A stretch of 64,000 nt of DNA, from assembly GCA_938743325.2 (NCBI GenBank), contig OW568871.1, forward strand, positions 62,001-126,000, given 5' to 3'. Source of the stretch: Pycnococcus provasolii. Its lineage: Eukaryota; Chlorophyta; Pseudoscourfieldiophyceae; Pseudoscourfieldiales; Pycnococcaceae. This document shows, one piece after another, positions 44,801-54,156 of the stretch; within the stretch, counting starts at the first letter, position 1, and every line of letters begins with the position of its first letter. The position numbers and the translations under genes were made by a program. The notes under the pieces were generated by a model. It did not search any database and was not told the DNA's origin. It saw only the letters and a program-made list of their open reading frames with translations.

Positions 44801-45561
44801 AGGCTGAGGAGCTCATTTCGCTGCCCGACCTGTCGACAGCCATGGGACCTGGCGCCGCGGCGCGTGCTGTTCGCAGATCACACCCGCTGTACGTCGCGTG
44901 CGCGCTGTCGATTGGCACGGAGATTGCAAACAGCCGCCTCTTCACCACCGTGCGAGATGCGCTCGGGCTGACGTACGACGTGAGCGTCGAGCTGTTCCTG
45001 CCCGAGCGCATGCGCCGAGGATGGTACCAGCTCTCGGTGACGAGCACGCCTGCGAAGATTGACATGGCGCTCGACTCGAGCATTCGAACGCTGCGAGGCA
45101 TGCACGTGCAGCGGCCCACGTCGCGCGAGGTTGACCGCGCACGTCGAACGCTGCTCACGCGTCATGAGTCGGATGAGAAGGACAATGCGTACCTGGTTGG
45201 ACTTTCGACGCACGTGCAGAACGGCGCGGTGCCGCTTAAGACGGCGTCGCTCGTGCAGGACGTTGCCATGATGTATGCCGTGATTGACGAGCAGGATGTC
45301 AGCGACGTGTGGGGATGCATCAACCTCTCGGAGGAGGCGATGATTGCGTGCCTCGGCGTGAGCGGCCCGGACGTCGATCGCCTTCGCATGGAAGCTGAGG
45401 TGGAGGAGGAGGAGGCGGCGAAGGCGAAGGCGGAGCAGGCGAAGGCGAGCGCCATGCCCCAGATGACGGCGGAACAGATGGCTGCTTTCGGCAAGATTCT
45501 AAGCTCATTCACAAGGCAAGCTGGGGTGGCGGCACCACCGGCGCCCGAAAATAATAAATGA
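41848..45561 (+). CDS. SPP: Chloroplast stromal processing peptidase (M16 metalloprotease)
   Basis: 1237 aa, close to the plant enzyme's usual length of about 1250. The first 100 residues are Ser/Thr/Arg/Ala-rich with few acids, as expected for a plastid transit peptide. The inverted zinc motif HLVEH is at 163-167, with the distal ligand Glu in RRAVLAEAQMM near 246. The hallmark SPP segment LLGTGSRSNAYTDFHHTVFH directly follows the zinc site; it is shared with plant SPP and separates it from mitochondrial MPP and pitrilysin relatives. The second, inactive M16 half follows. SPP removes transit peptides from imported precursors in the stroma. The C-terminal tail is Glu/Ala/Lys-rich. Long minus-strand frames inside this gene are shadows of its GC-rich codon use. 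Confidence 0.95.
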   Translation: MASSSVVTQGSHMNGSMGARTRTRTSQLSGFKSTSTRTRTNTNRARKNTARSAQGLNPRAAAQPHSSSSSSSEKNKENNAAAARLKAATSDAAAAPTTQTLDASGFPRLPLPSHPDIIRGEVASNGLRYVILPNPVPPDRFEAHLEVHAGSVDEMEKERGLAHLVEHVTFLGSRKRESLLGTGSRSNAYTDFHHTVFHVHAPIEDSSRPQDGPLLPRVLDALHEIAFAPQFLSSRIEKERRAVLAEAQMMNTIDYRVDCQLLAKLHAENELGVRFPIGLEEQIEKWDEEMLREYHRRWYFPANCTLYLVGDFGVPVDEVKNCIDAAFARAPAKVLDDGEQRAKKHEVRPPVRHVWGAGERLPLDDLPESLTPHLFCHELLEQYMLNVFCKVPAAPVRNHGDLRRVFLQRIVLSVLQFRISSLYQRLARPCFTSIELDHSDSGREGCAVSTLTVTSEPADWEDATRIAVQELRRLQKFGVTQNELQRYTDALLRDSEQLAEQHGTVPSIDNLDFVMESDALGHIVMDQRQGHDALLNLAEDIQLSEVNEQASAMLSFVANYGCTDRTEMRYPVVGDEPPTWTTAVVACVPMSDEGCPGMSEEALAAVLADDSVEIEPVVDVDVPDQLIPDEQLAALVESERPHFVMPGGLSREEAASVTDPANVVVGNTYLRRLSNGISVNYQLSANEPCGAALRLVFTGGRCRESQSAPSSVSVGARALSETGCVGPWSREQVELYSVSRLINCSLEVDEEFACLDVHFAVSGEGLRGVMELLHLWLSSPKWDESAFDRSKEMHKTHYRSVSKSLEKATADGILRELVQEDPRFVNATPASIDALVLDECRNTMLAQMRPENIEVSIVGDFSPAELDELLLSHLGTVGFPAAGEPGVDAKVKEAEAPILLSPPLPLGEGLRRRRLFLRDSDERACAVVVGACPGRWAQLVTHESSAELRENVAVNPTVAMTSSFAGPSDNGLPALIPTELDPRLQAEELISLPDLSTAMGPGAAARAVRRSHPLYVACALSIGTEIANSRLFTTVRDALGLTYDVSVELFLPERMRRGWYQLSVTSTPAKIDMALDSSIRTLRGMHVQRPTSREVDRARRTLLTRHESDEKDNAYLVGLSTHVQNGAVPLKTASLVQDVAMMYAVIDEQDVSDVWGCINLSEEAMIACLGVSGPDVDRLRMEAEVEEEEAAKAKAEQAKASAMPQMTAEQMAAFGKILSSFTRQAGVAAPPAPENNK

Positions 45562-45692
45562 AGTGTGCGGAATCTTACGTTTTTTTTCACCCTCCAAAAT
45601 CGTTGTGTAGTCTCATCTCAACTATATGAATAAAAAAAAAGAAAAGGAAGTAAAAAAAAATCAGCATGTCAACAAAAAAAATTTCGTTACTT
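45562..45692. terminator. A/T-rich 3' region between convergent genes
   Basis: 131 bp between the stops of two convergent genes, with several A and T homopolymers (AAAAAAAAAG, TTTTTTTT) unlike the surrounding GC-rich DNA. It is likely the shared cleavage/polyadenylation zone. Confidence 0.35.
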
Positions 45693-46934
45693 TCAACTGA
45701 CGCTCTGCCCGTGCGAGAAGAGCGGCTTGAGGCCCGTTGACCTGGTTGGCATGGGAGGTCTCGGTAAAATGTTCTCAGACGGAAGTCTAACTGTTAGTGA
45801 GCGCGGTGCAAACTCGGATGACATGAGCATCGATATGCTGTCGGGTATGTCTGAGGATGACGACGACGACGACGAGCCTCCTGGTGCAGAGATGCTCTTC
45901 CGCATTGTGGCACCCCACTCGTCGTCGCCGTCGGCGCGGTCCGACAGGTGCGCGCGCCCAAGACCTTCCCCGACGCCAATGCGCAGACCCTGCGGCAGAA
46001 CGGACATGAGGCTCTTTGGGATTTCCGTGAGAAACGTCGCCGAAACCTCGCTCGAGGTCGGCGCAGTCCCGGGCTGGTGCGGCCTGGTCATGACAGGTGG
46101 CGGTCTTAGGATGCTGTGCGCGGTTTTCGGCGGCGGCAGAGGCTCTTCGGGAGGCAGCGGGCTCGTGCGCACGGCGTCGACTCCAAGCGCGTTAAACTTC
46201 GACGCGATTTGGCGGCTGTGCAGCCTGACGTCTCGAGCACCCTGCCGCCCTGCGAGGATGTTGAACAGCGAGACGTTCCGCCCTCCGTCGGGGTCCATGG
46301 CGTCGCCCGTGAATGTTTGGTCAAGGCCACGCGACACCTTTGGCGGCGCGGGTGCCGTTCCCGCGATGGCGTCGACTCCGGTGAACCTCCTCGGCTTGGG
46401 AACGCGCGTCCACACGGCTAGTCCGTTTCCGTTGCGCGCCGCGACGAAAGGTCCGAACGGCCGTCCAATGCCGTTGCCTCCTACACTCGCGGCGGCCATT
46501 TCCTCGAAACCCACCGCCGCGGTCACGAAGTCCGCGCGTCCCGTCGTCTCGTTGACTCTCCCCGGTCTGGTGACGCTGTGCACGTTAGCGGTTCTCGCAA
46601 AGTTGGCCGCGACGTCGTTCGTGCGGTCCATTCGCTTCGCGGCTTTCCATCTCCTCTTCTCTCGCGCGGCATACCTCCTTGCAGGGCTGTCGTCGTTTGT
46701 CAGTCCGTTACCGGCGCCGCAAGCGCGCACGGCGTTATAGCGGGAGTCGGTCGTCGTCGTCAGGACGTACGAGGAGTAGACTTGGGCTTTTAAGGCTGAA
46801 GCTGACGACGACGACGACGATGAAGGTGCGTACTTGGACTCAAGTTTCTGCGGAGGCGCCGTGTTTGCGATGAAGGTAAACACCGACGCTTCGGACGTGA
46901 GCTTATTCAGACGCTCGCCTCCCATGACTGACAA
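45693..46934 (-). CDS. Unidentified 413-aa protein
   Basis: Starts MSVMGGERLNKLTSEASVF. It is mostly polar with basic clusters (RRYAAREKRRWKAAKRMDR) and Pro-rich parts, and shows no membrane helix and no enzyme motif I recognise. A Ser run (SSSSSSSS) sits near 45 and again near 360. The C-terminus has short repeated polar motifs (PRPPMPTRSTGLKPL). The sustained open frame with normal composition and convergent placement supports it as real, but function cannot be given. Confidence 0.6.
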   Translation of the reverse strand: MSVMGGERLNKLTSEASVFTFIANTAPPQKLESKYAPSSSSSSSASALKAQVYSSYVLTTTTDSRYNAVRACGAGNGLTNDDSPARRYAAREKRRWKAAKRMDRTNDVAANFARTANVHSVTRPGRVNETTGRADFVTAAVGFEEMAAASVGGNGIGRPFGPFVAARNGNGLAVWTRVPKPRRFTGVDAIAGTAPAPPKVSRGLDQTFTGDAMDPDGGRNVSLFNILAGRQGARDVRLHSRQIASKFNALGVDAVRTSPLPPEEPLPPPKTAHSILRPPPVMTRPHQPGTAPTSSEVSATFLTEIPKSLMSVLPQGLRIGVGEGLGRAHLSDRADGDDEWGATMRKSISAPGGSSSSSSSSDIPDSISMLMSSEFAPRSLTVRLPSENILPRPPMPTRSTGLKPLFSHGQSVS

Positions 46935-47553
46935 ACAGACTGACTAAGGTAGTAGGAGAGCTTTCTTTCTTTCTGCGATGGGGGTGGTGATGGTGGTGGT
47001 GGTGGTGATGGCCACCAAAGTTCGAGCAGTGATTGGCCCCCGGGGATCAACTACTTTAAAAAATAACCTTAACCTGAACTGCCTTTTCTCCCTTCGCCGA
47101 TCGCCGATCAACTTCGCCGATCGCTAATAATCGTGATTCGCAACTCGCTCGTTGGTTTCGTCGCCACTCTCAGGAGGCCTCTCTCGCCTCTCGGTCGGTG
47201 GACTTTCGTTTCGGGAAACCTTTATCTACCTTTAGACGACTCGAATTCGCGAACCACCTCTCGAGTCTCGATACGGACCTGTCTTATGGGTTTGGTAGGT
47301 GAACTCGATCATTATTGGTTTGTCATCGAACACACACACACCCGATGATGCCACCCATCAGGCATGCGACAACTAGTACTTACCATCCTAGTTGGTAAAA
47401 AGGAAAAAACCCTCCGTCGGCGGTTGCAGTCGGCAGTGCTTAGGACTGGTCAGGTGAGTTTTCCTGAAACCTGGATCGTTACATGGAAAATGAACAGATC
47501 TACTGTACCAACTATCAGAAAGAAAACAAGCTTGCGCCTAAGCGGTAAGCTTC
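46935..47553. other. Intergenic, no supported gene
   Basis: 619 bp. A GGTGGT run lies at about 46984-47010, with repeated TTCGCCGATCGC units near 47093-47125. No frame with credible coding signal. Confidence 0.4.
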
Positions 47554-48680
47554 TTACGAATGCGCGGCGGGGCCGACGCACGCGTCCAGGTTCACCTTCG
47601 TGCCGGTCGCCGCCGTCGGTCCTCCTTGGAGATTAAAGTCGAACAGCCTACCACCTTTCACGACAGCCTCAATGGTGTCCACAGGCTTCCATTCCGGCGA
47701 TGCGTCGAACCAACGTGAATTCGCTCCGATGAGAGTCATGTTTTCGAGCGGGTTGCCCCGCAGGCCCGCACAAGCACGAGATCTGCGAGTGCTCCAGACT
47801 CGATCACTCCAATTTTCGCCGGCTCGCCATTGACCTGCACGGGAAAGCGAGGCCCCGACAGACGAAGCAATTCGCCTCCCAGACTCGTCATCTGGCGTAG
47901 TACCTCCAAATTCGATCCAAATGCTTGCGTGCGCCAGTAGATCTCGTAGCGTCGTGCGCGCTCGGCATCGGCGTTCGGGCCTACGTAGTCGCTCGCGAAG
48001 GCGACTTTCACTCCGGACGCAAGAAGTCGCTGTCCGAAGTCGCTGTACTGCTCACCGAGACGCAGAATTTCGGGCACCTTGCTGGGCGGCATGAGCGGAT
48101 TCTTTGCAAGTTCCGGGCTGAGCCCCCACATCTGAGGAACGACGAATCCACCAGCGGCGGCAATGCTTGCCAACGTCGTGTCGTTGAAGAAGAAGCCATG
48201 CTCAAAAGAACGAATGTTTCCGCAGCTAAGTAGGCGCTGCGCAGCACGGTCGTTGAACACGTGTGCAGCGACGTATGTGTTCCAGTCCTTTGCAGCGCCG
48301 GCAGCCGCGCACATTTCCTCCTCCGTCATTTGCACGGTGTCTATAGGATCGAATCGAGAGCTGCCTCCGCCACCCGCCATGATCTTGAGCTGCGTTGCAC
48401 CGTTTCACAAATTCACGCGCGATGCGCGTAGGACTTCTGGAACGCCATCTGTGATAGCGCCTATGCCGAAGCGCTCAAAGTTTGAGCGATCACCACCTTC
48501 GAATGCACTGTAGCTCGAGAATCCTGCATCTCCACGATCGCGAAAGTCGCCGTGTCCCGACGTCTGGCTTATGAACGACTCGCTAGGGAAGATGCGGGGT
48601 CCGTGGACGCGTCCGCTGGCGGTGGCGCGCATGACGCCAAATGCGGGTCCTCCCAGAGCTACAATAAACGATTCCTTCAA
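47554..48680 (-). pseudogene. Decayed, 5'-truncated amidohydrolase (imidazolonepropionase/prolidase type)
   Basis: Three minus-strand pieces together read like a COG1228-type metal-dependent amidohydrolase: GPRIFPSESFISQTSGHGDF (48405-48680); then KIMAGGGGSSRFDP, VAAHVFND (metal His), FEHGFFFND and FASDYVGPN (metal Asp) (47736-48404); then MTLIGANSRWFD and VVKGGRLFD (47554-47739). The frame meets a TGA at 48405-48407 and shifts near 47740. The N-terminal HxH metal site and about 60-100 residues are absent: the next gene's stop lies only 45 bp upstream. So it is truncated and interrupted at least twice; sequencing error could explain one break but not the missing start. Its bacterial-looking family suggests a past transfer, but this is inference. 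Confidence 0.75.
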
Positions 48681-48724
48681 ACAAATATTGTACCGTGTAT
48701 ATAAAGTTACAGGACTTCAGTCAA

Positions 48725-51478
48725 TTACAAACGACCCTTGCTTCGCTCCTCCGCCCACTCGCTCAGGCCGCTCGACACTGCCGTGCACAGGCGATCGCGC
48801 TCCGACGCGTCAAGCACGAAGGGAGGGGCGAGGTACACGACATCGCGGAATGGACGGATGAAGCAGCCGTGTGCGCGAAGAAAACGATCCTTCAGGAACG
48901 ACGACGAGGTAGAAGAGAGCATGTGGTCGAGCTGAACGACGGCAAGGGCGCCAGTCACGCGCACGTCGTGCACGCCGGGGAGCTGGCGCACCGCCGCGAG
49001 AGACGAGGAGAAGTGCGCCTCCATCCGCGAAACTTGGTCGAGACGGTCCTCCCTTGAGCTAAGCGCCTCCTCTGGAGCATCGACGCCGTCCGGATACCCG
49101 ACACCAAACAGGTCCAAGCTCGCGTTTGCCGCGGCACATGCCAGAGGATTGCCCGAGTACGTCGGGCCATGCATCAGGCACGCCTCGGGATCCGTGGAAG
49201 AAAGAAAGGCGCGGAAAAGACGAGGGCTGGCAATTGTCGCGGCGAGTGCGCACGTACCACCTGTGAGCGCCTTGGACACAGTAACGACGTCAGCTCGCAC
49301 GCCAGCCATGCTGCACGCAAAAAGCTCGCCGTCGGCACCTGTGATGCGCCCGAACCCCGTCATGATTTCGTCCGCGATCAAAACAATGTCACGACTCCGG
49401 CACGCGTTGGCGAGTCGTCGCAGCGCCTCCGGATGGTACATGGTGAATCCGCCAGCGCCCTGCACGAGTGGCTCGACGACAAGCGCCGCGAGGTGATCTG
49501 ATGAAGCGAGGAGCTTCTCGATCGCCGCATCGACCGCTTCAGATTCAGCCTCCGTCAGATGGCCTGACGCGAGACCTCGAGGGGCTGGCGCGACGCCAAC
49601 ACCGTGGCGCAGTGGAAGTGTAATCATCGGCCCGTGAGCGGGAAGCGCACCGGCAAACTTGGTGTGCATGCCCTCCTCCGGGTCACACACCGCCATCGTG
49701 CCGAGCGTATCGCCGTGGTAGGCATTCTTCAGGTAAGCAACGTGGCGCCTTGCAGTGCGCCCGCGATTCATGTGGTACTGAAGAGCCACCTTAATCGCCA
49801 CCTCAACGCTGACGCTCCCACTTTCGCTGAAAAAGACACGCGCCCCGGACCACCGCGGGTCGGCGGCATACGTTGCATCCGCCTCATCCCTGCCTTCGTC
49901 GTCGTCATTCCTCGCAACGGGAGCGATCGCCGCAAGGCGGCTTGCCAGCACTGACGCAGGCTCGTGGAGCATGCCTCCAAGCATCACGTGCGGTGCACGT
50001 GCCATTTGCGACGCAACGGCGCTCGCAATGTGCGTATGTGCGTAACCGTGGCATGCCGTCCACCACGAGCTCGCGCCGTCGACTATGCTGACGAGTCCAC
50101 CCTCCGTCTCGTCGCGAAAGCGCGCGTCAAATCTCCCGTCGTCGTGTAGCAGCAGCCTTCCCCCGCGCGCAGCACGCACGGCTATGGCGGGTGGCGCGGT
50201 GAGGTGCTGCATGTAAGGCAGCCACACGTGCGCGCTGCCAACTGCATGCCATGCTGGCATCTTGAAGTCGTCGCCGCCGCTGCTGCTCGTCACGGCAGTA
50301 CGTGCAGACTCGTACGGGCAGGCGGATGTTGTCGGCGACGGCAGTTCTGCCTTAGGCTGATCGTAGGAAACGATGCGCTCGACGATTTTGTCGAATTCGT
50401 CCGACGTGCGTGCGACCCAGTCAACGAGCGACTCCTCTTCGCGGATGGTTGGTGCGACGGCGACGTGCGTTCCTTTCGCGGCGTGTGTGGAAATTGCGCC
50501 AGCGTTGTCAAATGGCACGCCGCTCTCTTCCCCCTTTTCGTCGAGAAGTACGATGGTGCGTGGCACCATGCCTCGGCTGCTCAAGGTTTCTCCCGCCGCG
50601 AGCGTTGCGGAGATGCCCCCAAGCCTTGCGTCTGCGACAAGCACGTTGTGCCACGGCGTTTTCGACGCGATAGGTGCGAGTGCGTCCGCCTGCAGCGTAC
50701 CGTCAGCTGTGGGTGACAGAGGCCCACCCGCCGTCTCGACGAGAACGACTCTCTCCTGGTTATGTTGAATCACATCCTCAAGGTCGTCCCTGATGGCGCT
50801 GGCGTAAGCTCCTCTGAGTCCTTCGGCATGCGCGGCAGCGTGAGGCGAGACGGCGGCGTTCCACGCGAACCGCGTGTGCGCGACGAGCGTGGGCGGGTTG
50901 GCTGGTGGCTGTGAAGATGATGAGGAGGGTTCTGGTGCAGCTTGTGTTGCGTGTGGTCCCCACACATTTGCCGACGAGTTTGCGCCGTGCAGAGCTTGGC
51001 ACACCGCGACAACTCGTCTTGCGTCCGAGTCGCGCGGGAAACCCGTCTGCACAGGTTTCAGGTACAGCAGTTGTGTTTGCGTGCGCAATATCGCCGCGGA
51101 TATCGCCGCGGAGACGAGCGTCTTGCCGACGTCTGTATTCGCGCCCCATAACAGGAGACGCGGCGACGACGCCGACGACGAAATGGAGGACTGCGGTTGA
51201 GAAGTTTGCGCCGCGGACGACACGAATGACGACGAAATTAAGTGATCACCACACGATGAGCGTGGTGGTGGCACAGCTGCTGCGTGATGAGAACACGCGA
51301 CATGTACAGATGAAGATGAGATGAGACGATTCTTAAAACTATTAGTACTATGATCTAAGAAGATAAAACATAACGAAGATGCACCACTATGAAGAAGCGT
51401 TAATGGTTGGTTCCTGTGAGTGAGGCCTCCTCCTCCAAAGAAAGAAACAGCACGAACATGCATATGCATGGCCGACAT
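48725..51478 (-). CDS. BIO3-BIO1: Bifunctional dethiobiotin synthetase / DAPA aminotransferase
   Basis: 917 aa fusion for two consecutive biotin steps. About 105 N-terminal residues, Ser-rich and poor in acids, fit a mitochondrial targeting sequence, as for the plant enzyme. The dethiobiotin synthetase part (about 107-400) has the P-loop GANTDVGKT (112-120) and LKPVQTG. The 7,8-diaminopelargonic acid aminotransferase part (about 425-917) has WLPYMQHLTAP, the NAYHGDTLGTM loop, LIADEIMTGFGR and the PLP-lysine motif VSKALTGG, then GPTYSGNPLACAAA. It turns KAPA into DAPA and then dethiobiotin. Fused genes of this order occur in plants, fungi and some algae. All key residues look present. The decayed amidohydrolase lies directly downstream on the same strand. 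Confidence 0.95.
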   Translation of the reverse strand: MSAMHMHVRAVSFFGGGGLTHRNQPLTLLHSGASSLCFIFLDHSTNSFKNRLISSSSVHVACSHHAAAVPPPRSSCGDHLISSSFVSSAAQTSQPQSSISSSASSPRLLLWGANTDVGKTLVSAAISAAILRTQTQLLYLKPVQTGFPRDSDARRVVAVCQALHGANSSANVWGPHATQAAPEPSSSSSQPPANPPTLVAHTRFAWNAAVSPHAAAHAEGLRGAYASAIRDDLEDVIQHNQERVVLVETAGGPLSPTADGTLQADALAPIASKTPWHNVLVADARLGGISATLAAGETLSSRGMVPRTIVLLDEKGEESGVPFDNAGAISTHAAKGTHVAVAPTIREEESLVDWVARTSDEFDKIVERIVSYDQPKAELPSPTTSACPYESARTAVTSSSGGDDFKMPAWHAVGSAHVWLPYMQHLTAPPAIAVRAARGGRLLLHDDGRFDARFRDETEGGLVSIVDGASSWWTACHGYAHTHIASAVASQMARAPHVMLGGMLHEPASVLASRLAAIAPVARNDDDEGRDEADATYAADPRWSGARVFFSESGSVSVEVAIKVALQYHMNRGRTARRHVAYLKNAYHGDTLGTMAVCDPEEGMHTKFAGALPAHGPMITLPLRHGVGVAPAPRGLASGHLTEAESEAVDAAIEKLLASSDHLAALVVEPLVQGAGGFTMYHPEALRRLANACRSRDIVLIADEIMTGFGRITGADGELFACSMAGVRADVVTVSKALTGGTCALAATIASPRLFRAFLSSTDPEACLMHGPTYSGNPLACAAANASLDLFGVGYPDGVDAPEEALSSREDRLDQVSRMEAHFSSSLAAVRQLPGVHDVRVTGALAVVQLDHMLSSTSSSFLKDRFLRAHGCFIRPFRDVVYLAPPFVLDASERDRLCTAVSSGLSEWAEERSKGRL

Positions 51479-51847
51479 GCCACCTGAAGAAGTACCTAAC
51501 CGTAGAGTGAAACCAAGATGACCCAGAATGCCGCAGGATTTGACTGGATAAGAAACAGCGAAGAGTCAAACATCGGGAAAAACAGTAAAACACAGGTGGA
51601 AACAGGAAAACACTCCTATGGACTTGAACCCCGAAACTTCGAACCCCGAAACTTCGAACCCCGAACTCTGAACCCCTAACCCCGAACTCTGAACCCCTAA
51701 CCCCGAACTTCAGAGTTTCATCAGCCTCTGTGTTTTCCTTCAACAGGGAACGACGGGACGGTCTGGTTTCGTTTCGGTCTTCTTCCCCTCGCCTGTTCGC
51801 AGCTCATCAGCGTTGACCAAACCAAATCGAGCTCCACGAAAATCAGC
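51479..51847. promoter_or_regulatory. Divergent promoter with telomere-like repeats
   Basis: 369 bp between two divergent genes. At about 51625-51711 it carries about three copies of a 15-bp GAACCCCGAAACTTC unit followed by two copies of a 21-bp GAACTCTGAACCCCTAACCCC unit, a degenerate CCCTAA-type array. Confidence 0.6.
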
Positions 51848-52984
51848 GTGTTTGGTTTCCGGAACAACCACGCCTTTTGTGCGATGATGCCCCGCCATAC
51901 CACTCATGATGCTCGCAGCTCGGGATACATTCACGCACTTTCCTACCTCGCACCTACCTCATCTGCTGATATTTGGTACTCAGCCTCTAGAGATGAAATT
52001 AGTAAACACACATTTGTTCCTGCAAGACCGCTCACACGCGTTCAGCAGCACAAAAATGGTGGTCCACTTAAGGCAGCTATGCGTGACGATTGGAAAGCAC
52101 ACCTGAAAGCTGAAGCTCGCTCCAAGGCCAAAGCCGCTTCATCAGAGCGAGAGGCCGTCGCCGGATTCCTCGCACGCGTCGACGCGTGGGACACACACAG
52201 GCACAGAATTCATAAGCAGGAACACCACAGAAAAGTATGGGAAGCTGTGCGAGACTGGGACGCTCAGCGCGACGAAAACGAGAAACTTGAACAGCGCAAA
52301 AGGCGTGATGACTGGCAATGGGACGCGTACCACGAACCGCCCAAGTGGCCTGAAGATAAGCGAATCACCTTCCAGGATGAAGGGCGCGTGAACGGACGAA
52401 AAGGACGCGGGTACGTACCTCCGTGCGAATGCGCAGAGCAACTCGACACGGCGGGCGCGGCACGCGCGTCATCACCACCTCCTCCAACCGCAAAGGAACG
52501 GCGGAACGTGGAAGTGGTGTCACCGCCGCCGCCGGCGAGAGCGACTCACGGAGTTCCACACACGAGGCGGCGCACGCGCCAACCTCAGTTCCCGCCGCCA
52601 CCGAGGAGACACGCGCGTGACGCGCAGCTGGCGGAGCTCAAGGCGGCTCAGGCGGAGGCGGTCGCATCTTCCAACGCAAGAGGTGTTGTGCGAGGGTGTG
52701 TCCAGGACATGCAGCGCATGCCGAGCAAGCCGCAGAGTCTCGCCGGAGTTCCGCGTATGGCGCACGGCGACATCGAGGAGGAGAAGCAGAGGCTTGGGCA
52801 TGCGCTTGAGTTCGATTTCCAGGAAGGTGCCGACCCGCAAGAGGCTCTGTACTTGCAACGACAGCGCCGAGCGCGTTTGCAGTCTGCGGATGCAATTCAG
52901 CGCGCTGCCCCACTCGCGCACCTCCGTGTCGCTGGTCGCAAGCGCAACGTGGCTGGCGCCACGAGCAAGGTTGTATGTTGGTGA
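51848..52984 (+). CDS. Unidentified basic, charged 378-aa protein
   Basis: Starts MFGFRNNHAFCAMMPRH; MMPRHTT a few codons on is an alternative. It is rich in Arg, His, Lys, Glu and Trp-containing charged helices (VDAWDTHRHRIHKQEHH, VWEAVRDWDAQRDENEKLEQ), which suggest a long helical or coiled segment at about 95-165. Pro-rich linkers (SSPPPPTAKE, SPPPPARATHG) follow, and then another helical region (QLAELKAAQAEAVASSN). No membrane helix or enzyme motif. Cytoskeletal or ciliary helical proteins look like this, but nothing specific identifies it. Confidence 0.6.
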   Translation: MFGFRNNHAFCAMMPRHTTHDARSSGYIHALSYLAPTSSADIWYSASRDEISKHTFVPARPLTRVQQHKNGGPLKAAMRDDWKAHLKAEARSKAKAASSEREAVAGFLARVDAWDTHRHRIHKQEHHRKVWEAVRDWDAQRDENEKLEQRKRRDDWQWDAYHEPPKWPEDKRITFQDEGRVNGRKGRGYVPPCECAEQLDTAGAARASSPPPPTAKERRNVEVVSPPPPARATHGVPHTRRRTRQPQFPPPPRRHARDAQLAELKAAQAEAVASSNARGVVRGCVQDMQRMPSKPQSLAGVPRMAHGDIEEEKQRLGHALEFDFQEGADPQEALYLQRQRRARLQSADAIQRAAPLAHLRVAGRKRNVAGATSKVVCW

Positions 52985-53040
52985 TGATTATTTATACATT
53001 ATTCACTACGATAGTACTTATAATAATATTACTGCTAAGC

Positions 53041-53724
53041 TTAACTGTCGTCCTTGTCCTTGACTTTGTCGAGGAGCTCGATGAGGGCTTGGACAAACGA
53101 CCTGATGGGAAATCCGACGACGTTGAAGTAGCAACCTGAGATCTCCTCCACCAGCGAACCTCCGAGTCCCGCCGTTTGGATTCCGTATCCGCCAGCTTTA
53201 TCGTAGGGCTCGACGGTGTCGGTGTATGCATCGATAACTTCCGGCGACAGTTGTGCAAAGCGCACTTTTGTGGTGGTGCTGAATGTCGTTTCAATCATAT
53301 TTCCTGATGAGCTTTGGAGCATCAAGCACACTCCCGTGTGTACTGCGTGCCACTCGCCACTTAGTTGTTGCATCATGGAAGTCGCGTGCTGTTTGTTTGA
53401 AGGTTTCTCCAGAACGTCTCCGGCGGGTGACTCGACGACGGTGTCCGCAGATATGACCAAAACGGCCTTATCTTTTTCGCCGCAACACCGGTCGAAGACT
53501 TCCTTACCTTTGGCTGATGCCGTGAGACGCGCGTATGCCGCAGCTGTCTTGCCATCCTTCGAGAGGTTCTCCGCAAACGTCGATGGGATGATTTCCAGAT
53601 TGATTCCCTTCACCAAGGCGGGCAGAGGAGACAGGAGGGACGAGAGCAGTTCACGCCTGCGCGGCGATGCGGACGCTAATATAACGCGAGACGGAAGGCG
53701 GTGCAAGTGAGGCAGGAGCGACAT
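53041..53724 (-). CDS. Maf/ASMTL-type nucleoside triphosphate pyrophosphatase
   Basis: 227 aa, the usual size for Maf. The family start VILASASPRRRELL (Ser and Arg of the nucleotide site) is at about 14-27, the catalytic region is VISADTVVESPAGDVLEKP, and the C-terminal motif is YDKAGGYGIQTAGLGGSLVEEISGCY(F)NVVGFP. Maf proteins hydrolyse non-canonical or standard NTPs (dTTP, UTP, modified nucleotides) to NMPs and limit their misuse. Short N-terminus, so probably cytosolic. Tail to tail with the previous gene (stops 56 bp apart). Confidence 0.93.
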   Translation of the reverse strand: MSLLPHLHRLPSRVILASASPRRRELLSSLLSPLPALVKGINLEIIPSTFAENLSKDGKTAAAYARLTASAKGKEVFDRCCGEKDKAVLVISADTVVESPAGDVLEKPSNKQHATSMMQQLSGEWHAVHTGVCLMLQSSSGNMIETTFSTTTKVRFAQLSPEVIDAYTDTVEPYDKAGGYGIQTAGLGGSLVEEISGCYFNVVGFPIRSFVQALIELLDKVKDKDDS

Positions 53725-53905
53725 GATTTGACCTAGCTAGGGATGCAAGAACGCCACCCACGGGTCCCCCAGCGGCAGTGACAAGCCTTTTCATCGCCCC
53801 AATTATAGTCAGGATAGGGGAACGAAAAAACACATAAAAATATCGAAAAATTGAAAACAGCTAACCACTACAAAAACAAATTCAATAGACTACAGTAGTA
53901 CATAC

Positions 53906-54124
53906 TTACTCAGCGAAATCCGCGCTCACGAGAGGCTCGTAAGCGTCCAGCGGGATGCCTCCCTCGCCGCCGCCGCGACGCCAAAAACGCGGCATGCCAC
54001 GCTTTGAGATGAGCGCCACACCCAGGAGGCCTACAGCGCCACACACGACGCCACCCGCGAACGCGACGACGACGTGTATGCTGTGTGCACTCGAGGGTGG
54101 CGCTGTAGCCGCCGTCGTCGCTGC

Positions 54125-54156
<32 letters not shown>

